A stretch of 64,000 nt of DNA. Source: Pyrus communis. Lineage: Eukaryota; Streptophyta; Magnoliopsida; Rosales; Rosaceae. Below are positions 35,782-48,522 of this stretch, in pieces. The DNA lies in assembly GCF_963583255.1 (NCBI RefSeq), contig NC_084806.1:24736735-24800734 (forward strand), in the 5' to 3' direction. The position numbers were made by a program, and so were the translations under genes. Within the stretch, counting starts at the first letter, position 1, and every line of letters begins with the position of its first letter. The notes under the pieces were generated by a model. It searched no databases. It saw nothing but the letters and a program-made list of their open reading frames with translations, and was not told the origin of the DNA.

Positions 35782-38216
35782 TCTGACGACCCGTCCCTAA
35801 TTTTCTATGTAATTTTCTCCTCGACCGTGTAAATTGATGTTTATGCCCTTGTTGGCAAACTGACGTGGACGTGGTCATTCGGTTTTATATTATTTTCCTC
35901 ATTATCATAATTAATTAGTACTTGTCGTTACAAGTGTGTGAGCGCAAGTTAGACCCGAATTTGAGTCATAACAAAAAAGTTACGTTAAATCAAAGTGCAT
36001 TAAAAACGGGTAGATTTATTCACATGCGTGTTAATTATTCAGTGTTTGAAAACCACTATTTTTGATAAGGCACGTTAGATTTCACAGGATTTCTGCTGTA
36101 CAAAACCTTATTAGTTTTCTTCTTTAAAAATTGAACCTGTGCCTTTTTTCCCTCACCCACCAATCATTCACCTTCCCACATCTTCTTACCCAATCTGACA
36201 GCACTCTTTATTCTTTTCAGCCAATCAGAAAACATATCTCTCTCTCATATTCTCTCTCTCCTCACCTGTCACTCTCTCTTTGCAACTACAAGGACCACAT
36301 TCAAAACCTCACACATCAAACTTAAAAACCCCACCATCATGTTCCTCTTGAACCCACGAACCCAACCATACACGAGTTTTGACTCGTCAACTCGAAAGCT
36401 CCGACTCGGACGAGTTTGCTCCGACGTGCTCCCAGCTGAGTTACAAGTTTTTGAACATTGTGGAAGCACCTAGTCAACTCCATGGAGTCCCTAGACTAAG
36501 TTTGGAGTGGAGTTGACGCAAGAACACATGTTTTTGAGGAGTAGAAAATTTGGCAGAACCCTTCGAGGCTTTTTCAGTCCATTCCCTTCCATTTTTTGGA
36601 CTTTTGAAAGGTACAATCTTGTTTTACTCCTTAAGAGCTTCATTCCATATAAAGATCGTTGAAAATGGTTGAGAAATGAGCAAGTTATGAGGTTTTGAAA
36701 AATTTCCCATAAACTGGCGAACTAGACGATGGTGGATGGCGAGACTCACCAAAGAAGACGAAGAATATTTCGTCAAAGTTGACGGAATATTCTAACGGCA
36801 TCAGGTAACACCTTTAAGTTCCGTTACTATTTAACGAAATATTTAGTCAACTCTAACGGAATATTCCCTGGTTGAGTTAGTCTCTGACCTGCGCATGAGG
36901 GCGCGTGTGGCCGTGGGCCGGGCGGCACTTGAGGGTGCGTCCGGCCTTCGGCCGATGAGTGCTTAACATGTACGGGTCCGTGACGTTGTGTAGAGTGTTT
37001 TCGTATATTTAAACCTTCGTTTAAGCAAACTATGGGGAGTTTTTCCTAGCTTTTAGTATATGTGAATTAATTAATTACTTTTAGTTATTTCACATATAGA
37101 TGAAAATTATCCTGAGGACATACGAGGACAAGCGAGGTTAGGAGGCTACGATTCATCAATGTATTAGTGAGTAAGCATTTGTTTTCATATATACATATAT
37201 AAACTTTATAGTTTCCACAAATGCTTTTGAATTGATTTATGCATATCATGCCATGATTAAATAACGTTATAAGAAATGTTGTACTATTATAAAATGCAAA
37301 AATAATCCTACGGGATGCGCAGGTAAGTTTATTATGTTGATTAGAATTATTGAATCATTATGGCATGCTTATATTTATGTAGTATGCTCATCATTGCTAC
37401 ACCCCGGTGTTAGTGCTCGCCCAGGGCCAGGGCCAGTTTTTCACGTACATGTTCACCTCCACACCACATGTGGTTACATTTGGCAACTCTAACTCGTAGG
37501 TGATCGCGATTAGCGTCAGTCTTCACGTGATTATAGCACTAGAACATATATTATGATTACACCCAGTCCTGTTGTATAGGTCGCATTAGGCGACTCCAAC
37601 TTGTGTGCTAGCATAGATTGATGAGCATCAATTCAGTCGTACAGGTTGCATTAGGCGACTCCGACTTGTGTGTTAGTATAGATTGATTGAACACATGATT
37701 TTACTTATATTACTGTTGAGATATTGTGACGTGGCATATTTCTGGATTTACTGTTGATTTGCATTTGATTTCATACCTATACGTAGTATGATTTTTTGAA
37801 ACTATACATGTTTTACGGTGAGCGGTTAGTATGTTCAGAAAATAAATGGATTTTATAAACTTTTGTTTTTGCCCACTCACCCTTCTGTTTTTCACCCTTC
37901 TAGGTCCTAGATAGTTGAATTACTCTATGGCGTACAAGGATTAGCTGGCGATTCTGACATATCCCTGTTTAAGTGCAGGAACTTATTCCGTTGTGTATTA
38001 AGTACTTAGCTAATTTCGACTCCACACTCTTTTGTCATCTATGCTCTGAATGTTTGTATTTTATGGGTTCTACCCACTATTGCGCACTCACTTTATTAGT
38101 TTAAATAAGTTCTAGTTTTGGTTTTAATTTATTCACATTTTTACATCACTTACACTTTTGGTTACGTCACCTTCGGGTGATGGCTAGAATGCCTCGACTT
38201 CGGTCGGGGTGTGTCA
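35782..38216 (+). repeat. Gypsy A 5' LTR
   Basis: About 2.43 kb, starting (TC)TGACGACCCGTCCC and ending GGTCGGGGTGTGTCA. CT-rich sequence around 36240-36285 could lie near the transcription start. Confidence 0.88.
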
Positions 38217-38219
38217 GAT

Positions 38220-38231
38220 TGGTATCCGAGC
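38220..38231 (+). other. Primer-binding site, one mismatch
   Basis: TGGTATCCGAGC differs by one base from the initiator-Met site TGGTATCAGAGC. It lies 3 bp after the LTR. Confidence 0.85.
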
Positions 38232-38306
38232 ATAGGTTTTGGCAGTCTTGCATTCCTCATATGTGTTATAGGTCCTAATTATTTTTTATCTTTTATGTCA
38301 AAATCA

Positions 38307-38840
38307 TGCCACCTCGTGGAGCGCCACCTGTCCTTGCTGAGACTAATTTTCCCGATTTTGGGTAACTCGGTGAGGTGATCGCCAGCGCCATTTAGTCCAC
38401 ACTTCGTCCTCCCCAGAGGACTACCTTAGAGAACGTATCCCATCTTCAAATAAATAATTTCTTTGGCAATGAAGGACCTGAGAAATTCAAGGTTTAGATA
38501 GACCATGTTGAGAATACTTTTTGAGTTATGTAGCAACAGGGGTGGCAAGTCCATAGGTAGTTCCCACTTTCATAATCAGAGGAACCCTAACAATTCTGGT
38601 GCTCTGCTCTGTCGCAGATGCAGTAACCGTCATTTCGATGAGTGTAAAATAGGAAGTAATGGGTGCTATACTTGCGGTCAGATGGGGCACAGTGCTAATC
38701 AGTGTCCACAGAGTCAACAAAATCAGCCTCCTACACTACCACCTGTAGTTCATCTCCAGCAGATTCTAGGTTTCGGTACCTACCCACATATAAGTTATGG
38801 TGGTGCTTACCACTACTAGGGTGACATAGCTCAGTATCTA
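38307..38840 (+). pseudogene. Gypsy A gag, internally deleted
   Basis: The start MPPRGAPPVLAETNFPDFG resembles the gag start of gypsy B. Only about 300 bp separate it from the region around the zinc knuckle (CYTCGQMGHSANQC near 38670), against about 950 bp in gypsy B. Most of the capsid part is therefore missing, with the joint near 38530. Several stops are present. Confidence 0.85.
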
Positions 38841-39085
38841 GAATGAGCATATTAGTACCCACCTGATCCTTGTTACCAGGGGGTTATACGCCGTATCAGG
38901 GCGGCAGAGCTTAATGGTATGTTGGAGGGCAGTACCAAAATCTTGATGTGGCTTCTAGTAATGGTGCATCGACCAGGCAGCCTAATCCAACAAATCAAGG
39001 TCGAGGTAACCAGAGACACGGCAACTAGGGAAGTAGGGGTCGTGGAGGCTGACAGCAAGCACAGGGTCATGTCAATCATATCACC

Positions 39086-42000
39086 TTGCAGGATGCTCAG
39101 GGTAACCCTAACTTGATTATGAGTACATTAAATGTTCTTGGCCATTTTGCTAGAATATTAATTGACTCGGGTGTTACTCATTCGATTATTTCCCATACGT
39201 TTGCTCAAAAGACTCAACCTCACCCCACTCCCCTCAGTTATGAGTTGGAGTTCTCAATGCCTAGGGGTGAAGTTTGCTATATTAGTTGGGAATATCGAGG
39301 ACATCCTGTTCTCATCGAGGATATCGTAATGCTAGCTAATCTTGTTCCCTTGGACATCGTTGATTTCGATGTTATGTTGGGCATGGATTGGTTAGATTAT
39401 AATCATGCATTGTTGAATTGTCACCAGAAGATTGTTACCTTCCATCGATCGGGCATGCCTATGGTAACTATTGTTGGTGAACTAAATGGTTTGAAACATA
39501 TAGTTATCTTTGCCATGAGGGCAAAGCGGATGTTAAGGAGGGGTTGTCAAGGCTACTTAGCTCATGTAGTGTGGCTGAGGAGACTTCTGCTCATGTGGAA
39601 GACGTTCGAGTAGTCAGACACTTTCCTAATATTTTTCTCAACGATTTACCTGATCTACCACCGGATCATGAGGTGGAGTTCACCATTAACCTAATTCCAG
39701 GTACCGATCCTATTTCTCTAACTCCTTATCGTATGGCTCCTGCGGAGTTGAGAGAATTGAAAACCCAGTTGCAAGAACTTGTTGAAAAAGGGATTATTCA
39801 GCCGAGGATTTCCCCTTGGGGAGCTTTAGTCTTGTTTGTCAGGAAGAAAGATAGAACGTTAAGGCTATGTATCAATTACAGACAGCTGAATTAGGTGACG
39901 ATTAAAAGCCGTTATCCGTTGCCTCGTGTCTATGACCTTTTTTATCAGCTTCGTGGTGCTTGTGTTTTCTCGAAAATTGATCTAAGGTCTGGCTATTATC
40001 AGTTGAAGATCAAAAGTGATAATGTTCCTAAAACAGCCTTCCAGACTCGATATGGTCATTATGAGTTTCTCGTGATGCCATTCGAGTTAACTATTTCTCC
40101 CATAACTTTTATGGACTTAATGAATCGGATATTCCGTATGTACCTTGATAGGTTCGTAATTGTCTTCATCGATGACATTTTGGTGTATTTTAAGAAAGAG
40201 GCTGATTGTGCTAGACATTTACGTCTAGTTTTGAAGAAGCTAAGGGAGAATCAACTGTACGCTAAGTTCAGTAAGTGCCAGTTCTAGGTGGATTAGGTGT
40301 CATTCTTGGGACACGTGATATTAGCTCAAAGTGTTCTCGTGGATCCTCAGAAAGTGGCAGTAGTGGAAAATTGGGAGCAACCTCAGATTGTCACTGAAGT
40401 ACAGAGTTTTCTTGGTCTTACGGGCTACTATCGATGCTTTGTGAAAGATTTCTCAGCCATAGCCCTGCCTCTGACAAGGTTGATCAGGAAAAGAGTTAAT
40501 TTTGAATGGAGTGATGAATGTGAACGGAGTTTCCAACAATTGAAGTATTGTCTCACTTATGCACCTGTCTTGGCACTTCTTGATGACAGTGGGAATTTCG
40601 AGATCTACAGTGACGTCTCTCTGAATGGTCTGGGTTGCGTGTTAATGCAGCATGGAAAGGTGATCGTGTATGCTTCATGACAAATAAAGCTCCATGAGAT
40701 GAATTACCCTACTTATGATCTCAAAATTAGCAGCTATTGTTTTCACTTTGAAAATTTGGAGGCACTATCTTTATAGGGAAACGTGTCAAATCTTCATTGA
40801 CCACAAAAGCCTCAAGTATATCTTCACTCAAAAAGAACTTAATCTTCGACATCATAGATGGATGGAATTAATTAGCGATTACGATTGCACTATCTAGTAT
40901 CACCCTGGTTGTGCGAATACTGTAGCAGATGATTTCAGCAGGAAATCTCATAGCCGACTTAATGCTTTTTATGCATGTCGTGTTCCTTTTTTGACTGACC
41001 TAATATCTATTGGAGCGGCTTTAGAAGTGGATCACCAAGGAGCTCTACTTGCTAACTTCCAAGTTAGGCCAGTTTTGTTGGATCGTGTTCTCGAGGCCTA
41101 GATGAACGACTTAGAAGCCAAGGAGTTAAAGCAGGCAGTGTTGAACGACAATAGGAGAGATCTTAAGATTCGAAGGCCTAATGGTATACTTATGCAAGGC
41201 GATCGGATGTATGTACCGAATATGGAAGAACGGAAGAAAAAAAAACTTGATGAGGCTTATATCTTTGCTTATGCGATGCATCCCAGAAGTACTTAGATGT
41301 ATCATAGTAACCGAGCTTTCTACTACTAGCCAGGAATGAAAAGAGAAATTGCGGAGTACGTGAGTCGTTGTTCGGTCTGTCAACAGGTCAAGGCTGAAAG
41401 AAAGAAACCATTCGGGTTGCTGCAACCACTTCCCATACCTCAGTGGAAATGGGAAGATATCACAATGGATTTCGTGTACAAGTTACCTCATACACGAAAC
41501 GACAATAACTGTATTTGGGTGATAGTAGATCGACTTACCAAGTCAGCGCACTTTCTACTTGTTCATGAGAATTACTCACTAAGTCGGTTGGTCGAACTTT
41601 TCGTCTCTGAAATCGTCAAGTATCATGGTGTTTCAGTTAGTATTATTTCTGACCGGGGATCCCAGATTTACTTCAAAATTGTGGGAAGCTTTTCAAGAAG
41701 CTTTAGGGTCGAAGTTACTCTATAGCACCGCCTATCATCCTCAAACCGATGGGCAGTCAGACAGAACTATTTAGATGCTGGAAAACATGCTGAGATCTTT
41801 AGTACTGTAGTTTAGAGACGCTTGGCACAAACACTTACCGTTGATAGAATTCGTCTACAACAACAACTTTCACTCCAACATTGCTATGTCACCATTTGAG
41901 GCGTTGTATGGGAAACCATGTCTTACATCTTTGTGTTGGTCCAAGGTCAGCGAAAGAGTTTTGGTTGGTCCTGAAATCATATATGAGACGACATGGAAAA

Positions 42001-42278
42001 TTCAAGTGACAAAAGCTAATCTGAAAGCAGCCCAGAATCGACAAAAGAGTATAGCAGACATACATTCAACCAACAAAGTATATAAGGTTCGAGATTGGGT
42101 ATTCTTAAAGCTGTCGCCATGGAAAGATGTTGTACGATTTGGGAAGAAAGGAAAGCTAAGCCCTCATTACATCGAGCTATACCAAATCATTGAGCGAGTT
42201 GGTGAAGTTGCTTACCGACTTGATCTACCTCCAGAGTTTTCGAGAATGCATAATGTATTCAACGTGTCCATGCTATGA
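39086..42278 (+). pseudogene. Gypsy A pol (PR, RT, RNase H, IN)
   Basis: Protease: ILIDSGVTHSIIS (39155-39195) keeps the DSG active site, and VMLGMDWL follows. RT runs 39617-40290 with [31 protein letters not shown] and [13 protein letters not shown], so the double Asp is kept. RNase H (40560-40920) has YSDVSLNGLGCVL, with Ser where Thr precedes the catalytic Asp. Integrase (41290-41900) has CSVCQQVKAERKKPFGLL, MDFVYKLP and [12 protein letters not shown]. Stops include TAG at 39892-39894, TAG near 40285 and several more, and a frameshift occurs in integrase near 41690. It is readable but not functional. Confidence 0.9.
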
Positions 42279-42548
42279 AGATATGTCTCTGATATGTCAC
42301 ATATGATTCCTCCTCAGCCGTTAGAGATGAATCCGGATTTGACTTATGATGAGATTCCAGTGACGATTCTTGACTGGAAAGACAAAGTTCTTAGGACAAG
42401 ACCGATCGTATGCTGAAAGTCTTATGGAGGAACCACTATGTTGAGGAAGCTACTTGGGAGACAGAGAAGCGTATGCAAGATCTCTATCCACGTCTGTTCT
42501 TTGACTACGATCTTTAGTAGTGTTGAAATTTTGAGACGAAATTTTCTT

Positions 42549-42560
42549 AAGGGGGGTAGA
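42549..42560 (+). other. Polypurine tract of gypsy A
   Basis: AAGGGGGGTAGA just before the 3' LTR start (TGTGACCACCC). Confidence 0.8.
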
Positions 42561-42561
42561 T

Positions 42562-44547
42562 TGTGACCACCCGTCCCTAATTTTCTATGTAATTTTTCCC
42601 CAAACATGTAAATTGACATTTATGTCCTTGTTGGCAAACTGACGTGGACGTGGTTATTCGGTTTTAAATTATTTTCCTGGTTATCATAATTAATTAGTAT
42701 GTGTAGATAAGAGTCGTAACGAAAAAGTTACATTAAACTAAAGTGTGTTAAAAACAGGTAGATTTATTCACGTGCGTGTTATTTATTCAGTGTTTGAAAA
42801 CCACTATTTTTTATAAGGCACGTTAGATTTCACTGGATTTCCGCTGTACAAAACCTTATCAATTTTCTTCTTTAAAAATTGAACCCCTGCTCTTTTTCCC
42901 TCACCCACCAATCAGTCACCTTCCCGCATTTTCTTAGCCAATCTGACAGCAATCTCTCTCTTCTTTTCAGCCAATCAGAAAACATATATATCTCTCTCCT
43001 CACCCGTCACTTTCTCTTTTCTACAATTATAAGGACCACCTTTAAAACCTCACAGATCTAACTTAAAAACCCCACCATCATGTTCTTCTCGAACCCACGA
43101 ACCCAACCGTACAAACTGATTCTCAAATGGACAAGTTTTGACTCATCAACTCGGAAGCTCCAACTCGGACAAGTTTGCTCCGACGTGATCCCGGTCTAGT
43201 TACAAGTTTTTGAAGGTTGTGGAAGCACCTAGTCAACTCCCTGGAGTCTCTAGACTAAGTTTGGAATGGAGTTAACGCGAGAACACACGTTTTCGAGGAG
43301 TCGAAAAATAAGCCGAACCTTTCAAGGCTTTTTCAGTCCATTCCTGTCCACTTTTTGTACTTTGAAAGGTACAATCTTGTTTTACTCCTCAAGAGCTTCA
43401 TTTCCATATAAAGATCGTTGAAAATGGTTGGGAAATGAGCAAGTTATGAGGTTTTGAAAATTTTCCCAGAAATTGGCGAAAATTTCCAAAAACCGGTGAA
43501 CTAAACGCCGGCGGACGGCAAGATTCACCGGAGAAGATGAAGAATGTTCTGTCAAAGTTGATGGAATATTCTAACGGCGTCAGGTAACGCCGTTCAGTTA
43601 GTCTCTGACTTGCACGTGGGGGCGCATGTGGCTGTGGGCTAGGCGGCTCGTGAGGGCGCGTTCGGTCTCCAGCCGGTGATTGCTTGACACGTATGGGTCC
43701 GTGACGTCGTGTAAAGTGTTTTCGTATATTTTAACCTTCCGTTTGAGCAAACTATAGGGAGTTTTCCTAGCTTTTAGTATATGTGAATTAATTAATTACT
43801 TTTAGTTATTTCACATATAGGTGAAAATTATCCCGAGGACGTACGAGGACAAGTGAGGCTAGGGGATTACGATCCATTGACATATCAATGAGTGGGCATT
43901 TGTTTTCGTGTGTGTGTGTGTGTGTATATATATAAACTTTATAGTTTGCACAATTGCTTTTGAATTGATTTATGCATATCATGCCATGATTAAATAACGT
44001 TATAACAAATGTTGTACTGTTGTGAAATGTTAAAATAATCATATGGAATATGCATGTAAGTTTATTAAGTTGATTAGAATTATTGAATCGTTATGGCATG
44101 CTTATATTTATGTAGCATACTCATCATTGCTGCACCTCAGTGTTAGTGCTCGCCTAGGGCCAGCGCCAGTCTTTCACGTGTATGTTCACCTCCGCACCAC
44201 ACGGTCGCCTTGGATCCAAGTAGGTGCCAGTCCTGTTGTACATGTTGCATTAGTTAACTCCGACTCGTAGGTGACCACGATTAACGCCAGTCTTAACATG
44301 ATTGTAGCATTAGCGCGTGTATTATGATTACACAAAGTCTTGTTGTACAGGTCGCATTAGGCAACTCTGACTCGTGTGCTAGCATAGATTGATGAGCATC
44401 AGTTTAGTCGTACATGTCGCATTAGGTGACTCCAACAAGTGTGTTAGTATAGATCGTTTAAACACCTGATTTTGCTTATATTACTGTTGAGATATTGTGA
44501 TGTGACATACTTCTAGATTTACTGTTGATTTGCATTTGTTTTCATAC
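42562..44547 (+). repeat. Gypsy A 3' LTR, truncated
   Basis: It parallels the 5' LTR from TGTGACCACCCGTCCC to TTCATAC (about 37786 in the 5' LTR). The last roughly 430 bp are missing and unrelated (gypsy B gag) sequence follows. A GT microsatellite lies near 43908-43926. Confidence 0.88.
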
Positions 44548-45725
44548 AGTCCTCCCTGGTGATACGGATCGTGTGGGTACTGATACAGTCATCCAAAATA
44601 AGGAGTTATATCTCCCTGATAATGATATGCACCCCTATAACCCGTCGGGGTATAACCACTAAGCCTTGGGACTTGCTGAATAGGAACTGGTGGTGGCAAG
44701 GCAGGTGGCTGGGGCTTCTGTTGGTTATGTGGGCATTGATTAGCTTGGTGTCCCGTCTAACCATAAACAAAACATCCTTTGTTGCCTTGTCTACAATCCC
44801 CAAAATGTCGACTATTACATCTACGGTAGAATGGACCACCAGAACCACTAAAATCTCTTTGTCTCTGGAAGCGGGAACCTCTTGAACGGCCACCCCTCCG
44901 CGGTACAATGGAACTCGAGCCCCCATTAGAAGAACCAGAACTAGTACCACTTTTTTTAAAACTCTGCGTCTTGCGAAGTCCATATGATGAATGGCCTTTA
45001 TCTTTATTATTATTTTTATTCTGGTTATTATCTTTTTCTTCTTCCTCCTCACTATCATCTGGAGCATTCTCAGAGTCCTCAACCCGAAGTAGAACTTCAT
45101 AAAACTCCTGATATGTAGAGCAGGGAGTCGTAGTCGTCATAGAATGCCACTTCTTTCAGGTACCCCACTTAAATCGTCGAAGCATTTCGGCAGGATTTTC
45201 AGCAATCTCTGGACAATATTGGGACAAATTAATAAACTTTCTATAGTACTTATTAGCTGACATTTTCCCCTGTTTCAAACGTGAGAATTCTTCCTTCTTA
45301 CGATCCAAATACTCTGGAGATACAAATCTCTTCTAGAATAAATGCTTAAAAACCTCCCAATTTGCAGCTTCTTCCAGTGACAACTGAAAAGATTCTTGCC
45401 TCTACCAGGATGCAGCCTCTTCACCCAAAAACCAAGTAGTCATCTCGACCCATCTATCCTCAGGGAAATTCCCCTGTCGCTGCATCACCCGATAGGTTTT
45501 CTCGACATGATTGAGCCAACGCTCAGCTCCCTTGGGCTCCTCAATACCAACAAAATTATTCAACTTTAAGTTATATACAGTCTCCAAGGGAGTTCTCTGG
45601 GGAGGGTGAACTGTGGACTGAATGGCATTAGCTATGGCTTCACCAAGTTGGGCAATGTCTGGAAAATTAGACTCGGAGGAAGTACATGGCTCTCTACGAG
45701 CCGGCATGGTTCTGACATAAGACAT
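44548..45725 (-). pseudogene. Gypsy B gag
   Basis: It begins MSYVRTMPARREP at 45725, with a second ATG at 45707. A capsid-like region (WLNHVEKTYRVMQ, EEAASW) ends in a stop near 45400. The basic, Ser/Gly-rich linker and the zinc-knuckle region (GCFVYG, with Tyr where Cys is expected, then a stop) lie at 44757-45140. The frame ends at the junction with gypsy A. It shows what gypsy A gag has lost. Confidence 0.85.
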
Positions 45726-45773
45726 TCAAAATGATTAGAATACCCACAAAATATACAGGACTGCCAAACCTAG

Positions 45774-45785
45774 GCTCTGATACCA
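45774..45785 (-). other. Primer-binding site of gypsy B
   Basis: GCTCTGATACCA, exact complement of the initiator-Met primer site, 3 bp from the LTR. Confidence 0.9.
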
Positions 45786-46390
45786 AACTGACACACCCCG
45801 ACCAAAATCGAGGCATGCTGGCTGTCACGTGAGGGTGAGGGTGACGTAGCCATGTGTGCAATGCTAAATGTGGGTGAACAAAAACCAAACTAGCTAACTT
45901 ACACTAGACAAATATATAAGTGCGAGTGAAGGTATTTAGAGTGTAAATACACATATTCAGAGCATAGGTAACCTAAGTGCAGTCCAGCAAGCTAAGTATT
46001 AATTATACAGGTTATGAAATAAAGTTCCTACATTAATTAAAGTCTATTAGAACCGCCGTAGAGTCCTCGTAAGCCACTAGCATGAACGACTGACTAGAAC
46101 CTAGAGGGGCGCAAAACAGAAAACATGAGTGGGCAAAACAAAACTTTTTAAAACCATTTCCCTTTCCAAAAATAATAACCCCTCACCGTAAAACCCATAT
46201 AATTTCCTAGAAAATAGTAATACATATGTATGTAGAAATCATGCTCAAGAGTAGTGAAAACCAAGTATATGCCATGTCAAGTATCTCAGCAATGAATTAA
46301 GTAAGCCAGGTGAAATAATTCAGTGTAAATTGATATGTTAGCCAGAGTCACCTAATGTGACCTGTATGGCTGAGCCTATATCTCCTCTAC

Positions 46391-47049
46391 TGTAACATCC
46401 CACATCGCCCAGGGGAGTGGATCTTGTAAGCCTTATATGTATATTCCCATCTCTACCTAGCACGAGGCTTTTTGGGAGCTCACTGGCTCCAGGTTCCATC
46501 GGAACTCCGAAGTAAGCGAGTTGAGGGCGAAAGCAATCTCAGGATGGGTGACCCATTGGGAAGTTCTCATGTGAGCTCCCAAAAACAAAACCGTGAGGGC
46601 GTGGTCGGGGCCCAAAGCGGACAATATCGTGCTACAGTAGAGTCGAGCCCGGGATGTGGTGGAGGCCCGGGCCGGGATGTGACAATTTGGTATCAGAGCC
46701 AATCCCTGGCCGGATGTGTGCCGACGAGGACGTCGGGCCCCTAAGGGGGTGGATTGTAACATCCCACATTGCCCAGGAGAGTGGATCATGTAAACCTTAT
46801 ATGTATATTCCCATCTCTACCTAGCACGAGGCTTTTTGGGAGTTCACTAGCTTCGGGTTCCATTGGAACTCCGAAGTTAAGCGAGTTGGGGGTGAGAGCA
46901 ATACCAAGATGGGTGACCCACTGGGAAGTTCTTGTGTGAGCTCCCAGAAACAAAATCTTGGGGGCGTGGTTAGGGCCTAAAGCAGACAATATCTTGCTAC
47001 GATGGAGTCGAGCCCAAGATGTGGTAGGGGTTTGGGCCGGGATGTGACA
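46391..47049 (+). mobile_element. Cassandra TRIM retrotransposon (plus strand)
   Basis: 5' LTR 46391-46684 and 3' LTR 46755-47049, about 295 bp each, start TGTAACATCCCACAT and end GGGATGTGACA. The 70-bp interior has a primer site (46688-46699, TGGTATCAGAGC) and a polypurine tract (46743-46754). Exact duplications TCTAC (46386-46390, 47050-47054) show insertion into the gypsy B LTR. 5S-like blocks lie at about 46495-46585 and 46855-46945. No coding capacity. Confidence 0.96.
46495..46585 (+). promoter_or_regulatory. 5S rRNA-like pol III promoter in Cassandra LTR
   Basis: GGAACTCCGAAGTAAGCGAG and GGATGGGTGACCCATTGGGA follow the conserved start and C-box of plant 5S rRNA, so the LTR could be transcribed by pol III. 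The second LTR has the same block with an intact AAGTTAAGCG. Confidence 0.88.
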
Positions 47050-48522
47050 TCTACCAATTCTTACACACGAGTCCGATAGGCCGGGTGTAAACAGATACGC
47101 TCAAGTGCTATGATCACGTGAAGGTTGTGCGAAGTATCTCAAGTCACCTACGAGTCGAAACCACCTAATGTGGCATGTACGATAGGCTGGCACTTGCCTT
47201 GGATCCAAGGTGAGCGTGTGGTGCGGGAGGTGAACGATCACGTGAAGGCTAGGCCCTGGCCTCTAGCGGAGCACTAAAACCGAGGTGCAGGATAATGAGC
47301 ACTAAATGCATCTAAACATAACCACTCACACTGTAATTACTATCATCAATATGCACTCACCTAAAGCTTACCTGGGCGTCTGCAGCGTCATGCAATAATA
47401 TGTATATCTATATTGATGCATATACTAAAATGTAATGCAATTGCCATGGCATTTAAAAATGTAAATCCATTTAAAACCATTCTTGGGAAAATGGAAAACA
47501 TATACACGTATATATAGAAGACCAAAAGCCCACTCACTGGTATGTAGCAGGGTCGTAACCCCCGAGTCTCGCCTAGCTACACTCGTCCTCCGGAAACGCC
47601 TCATATAGATGCGATACAACTAATTTATTGTTAATCTTAAACACATAACCAAAACCGTGTAATAACTTATCATACGTTGCTCAATTGGGGTGTTTGAATA
47701 TACCATAGTGGCCAACTCAACACCACGAGCATCCCCATATTTTTAGAAAAATTTTATGGTGTCTCACGCGCCGACCACGCGCAGGCATGTGCCTGGCACA
47801 TTGACGGAATCTCTAACGGCATTACGGAATATTCCATTTAATTCCTAGAATATTCCGTTAAAATTACCTAATGTCATCAGTATATTCCATCAAAGTTGAC
47901 AGAATATTCCCTTTCCTTCGCCAGTGACTCGTCGGGAACCGCCGCCAACCTCTGTCTGCAACACCGGATTCTGGAAAAATTTAAAACTTCATTTTCTTAT
48001 TCATTTTTCAACCAAATTCAACAAATCTTATATGAATTTGAAGCTTTCAACAAGAAGAACATAACCTTACCTAGTTGAAGTCCTAAAACCGACGAAAAAT
48101 AGTCGGAAAATCCTTCAAAATTTCGGCAAGGTCTGAAACTCTGCGAACTAGCCTATTCCGACATCCAAGTCACTTCAAAACTAACCTAGGGTCCCAATAG
48201 AGTTGGTTAGGACCATTTTTTTGACCTTAAAACCTTGAAAAATCTCGACAACTTCCACCCCACCAGAGCTCACGAGTTCTTGGGTTCCCGATGTCCTTTC
48301 TTCAAACTAATGGTACCACTAGTCTTGTGGAGTCAAGAGAACAGTGATGATGGTCTTAGAAAGGTCGATCTGTGAGGTTTGGAGGGTTTTCTGCACAATT
48401 GGTCTACGGTTGTACGGACGAGAAAGAGGGTTCAAGAAAGAAGGAGAGGGGGAAGGGTTTGGCACATGTTTATGTGACGGGATAGGTCAGAAATAAAAGG
48501 TTCTCAAGCCCTAGTTGGGCTA

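Larger units (their letters stand above)
35782..44547 (+). mobile_element. Ty3/gypsy retrotransposon A, plus strand, 3' LTR truncated
   Basis: Order is 5' LTR, initiator-Met primer site, gag, protease, RT, RNase H, integrase, polypurine tract, 3' LTR. RT before integrase marks gypsy. The 3' LTR stops at about 44547 where it meets gag sequence of a second copy in the other orientation. Gag carries a large internal deletion and pol has many stops, so it is dead. The LTRs are clearly diverged with indels, so the insertion is old. Confidence 0.9.

Noticed and set aside
44606..45100. 164-codon minus-strand frame
   Set aside because: Out-of-frame shadow of gypsy B gag, whose zinc-knuckle frame overlaps it.
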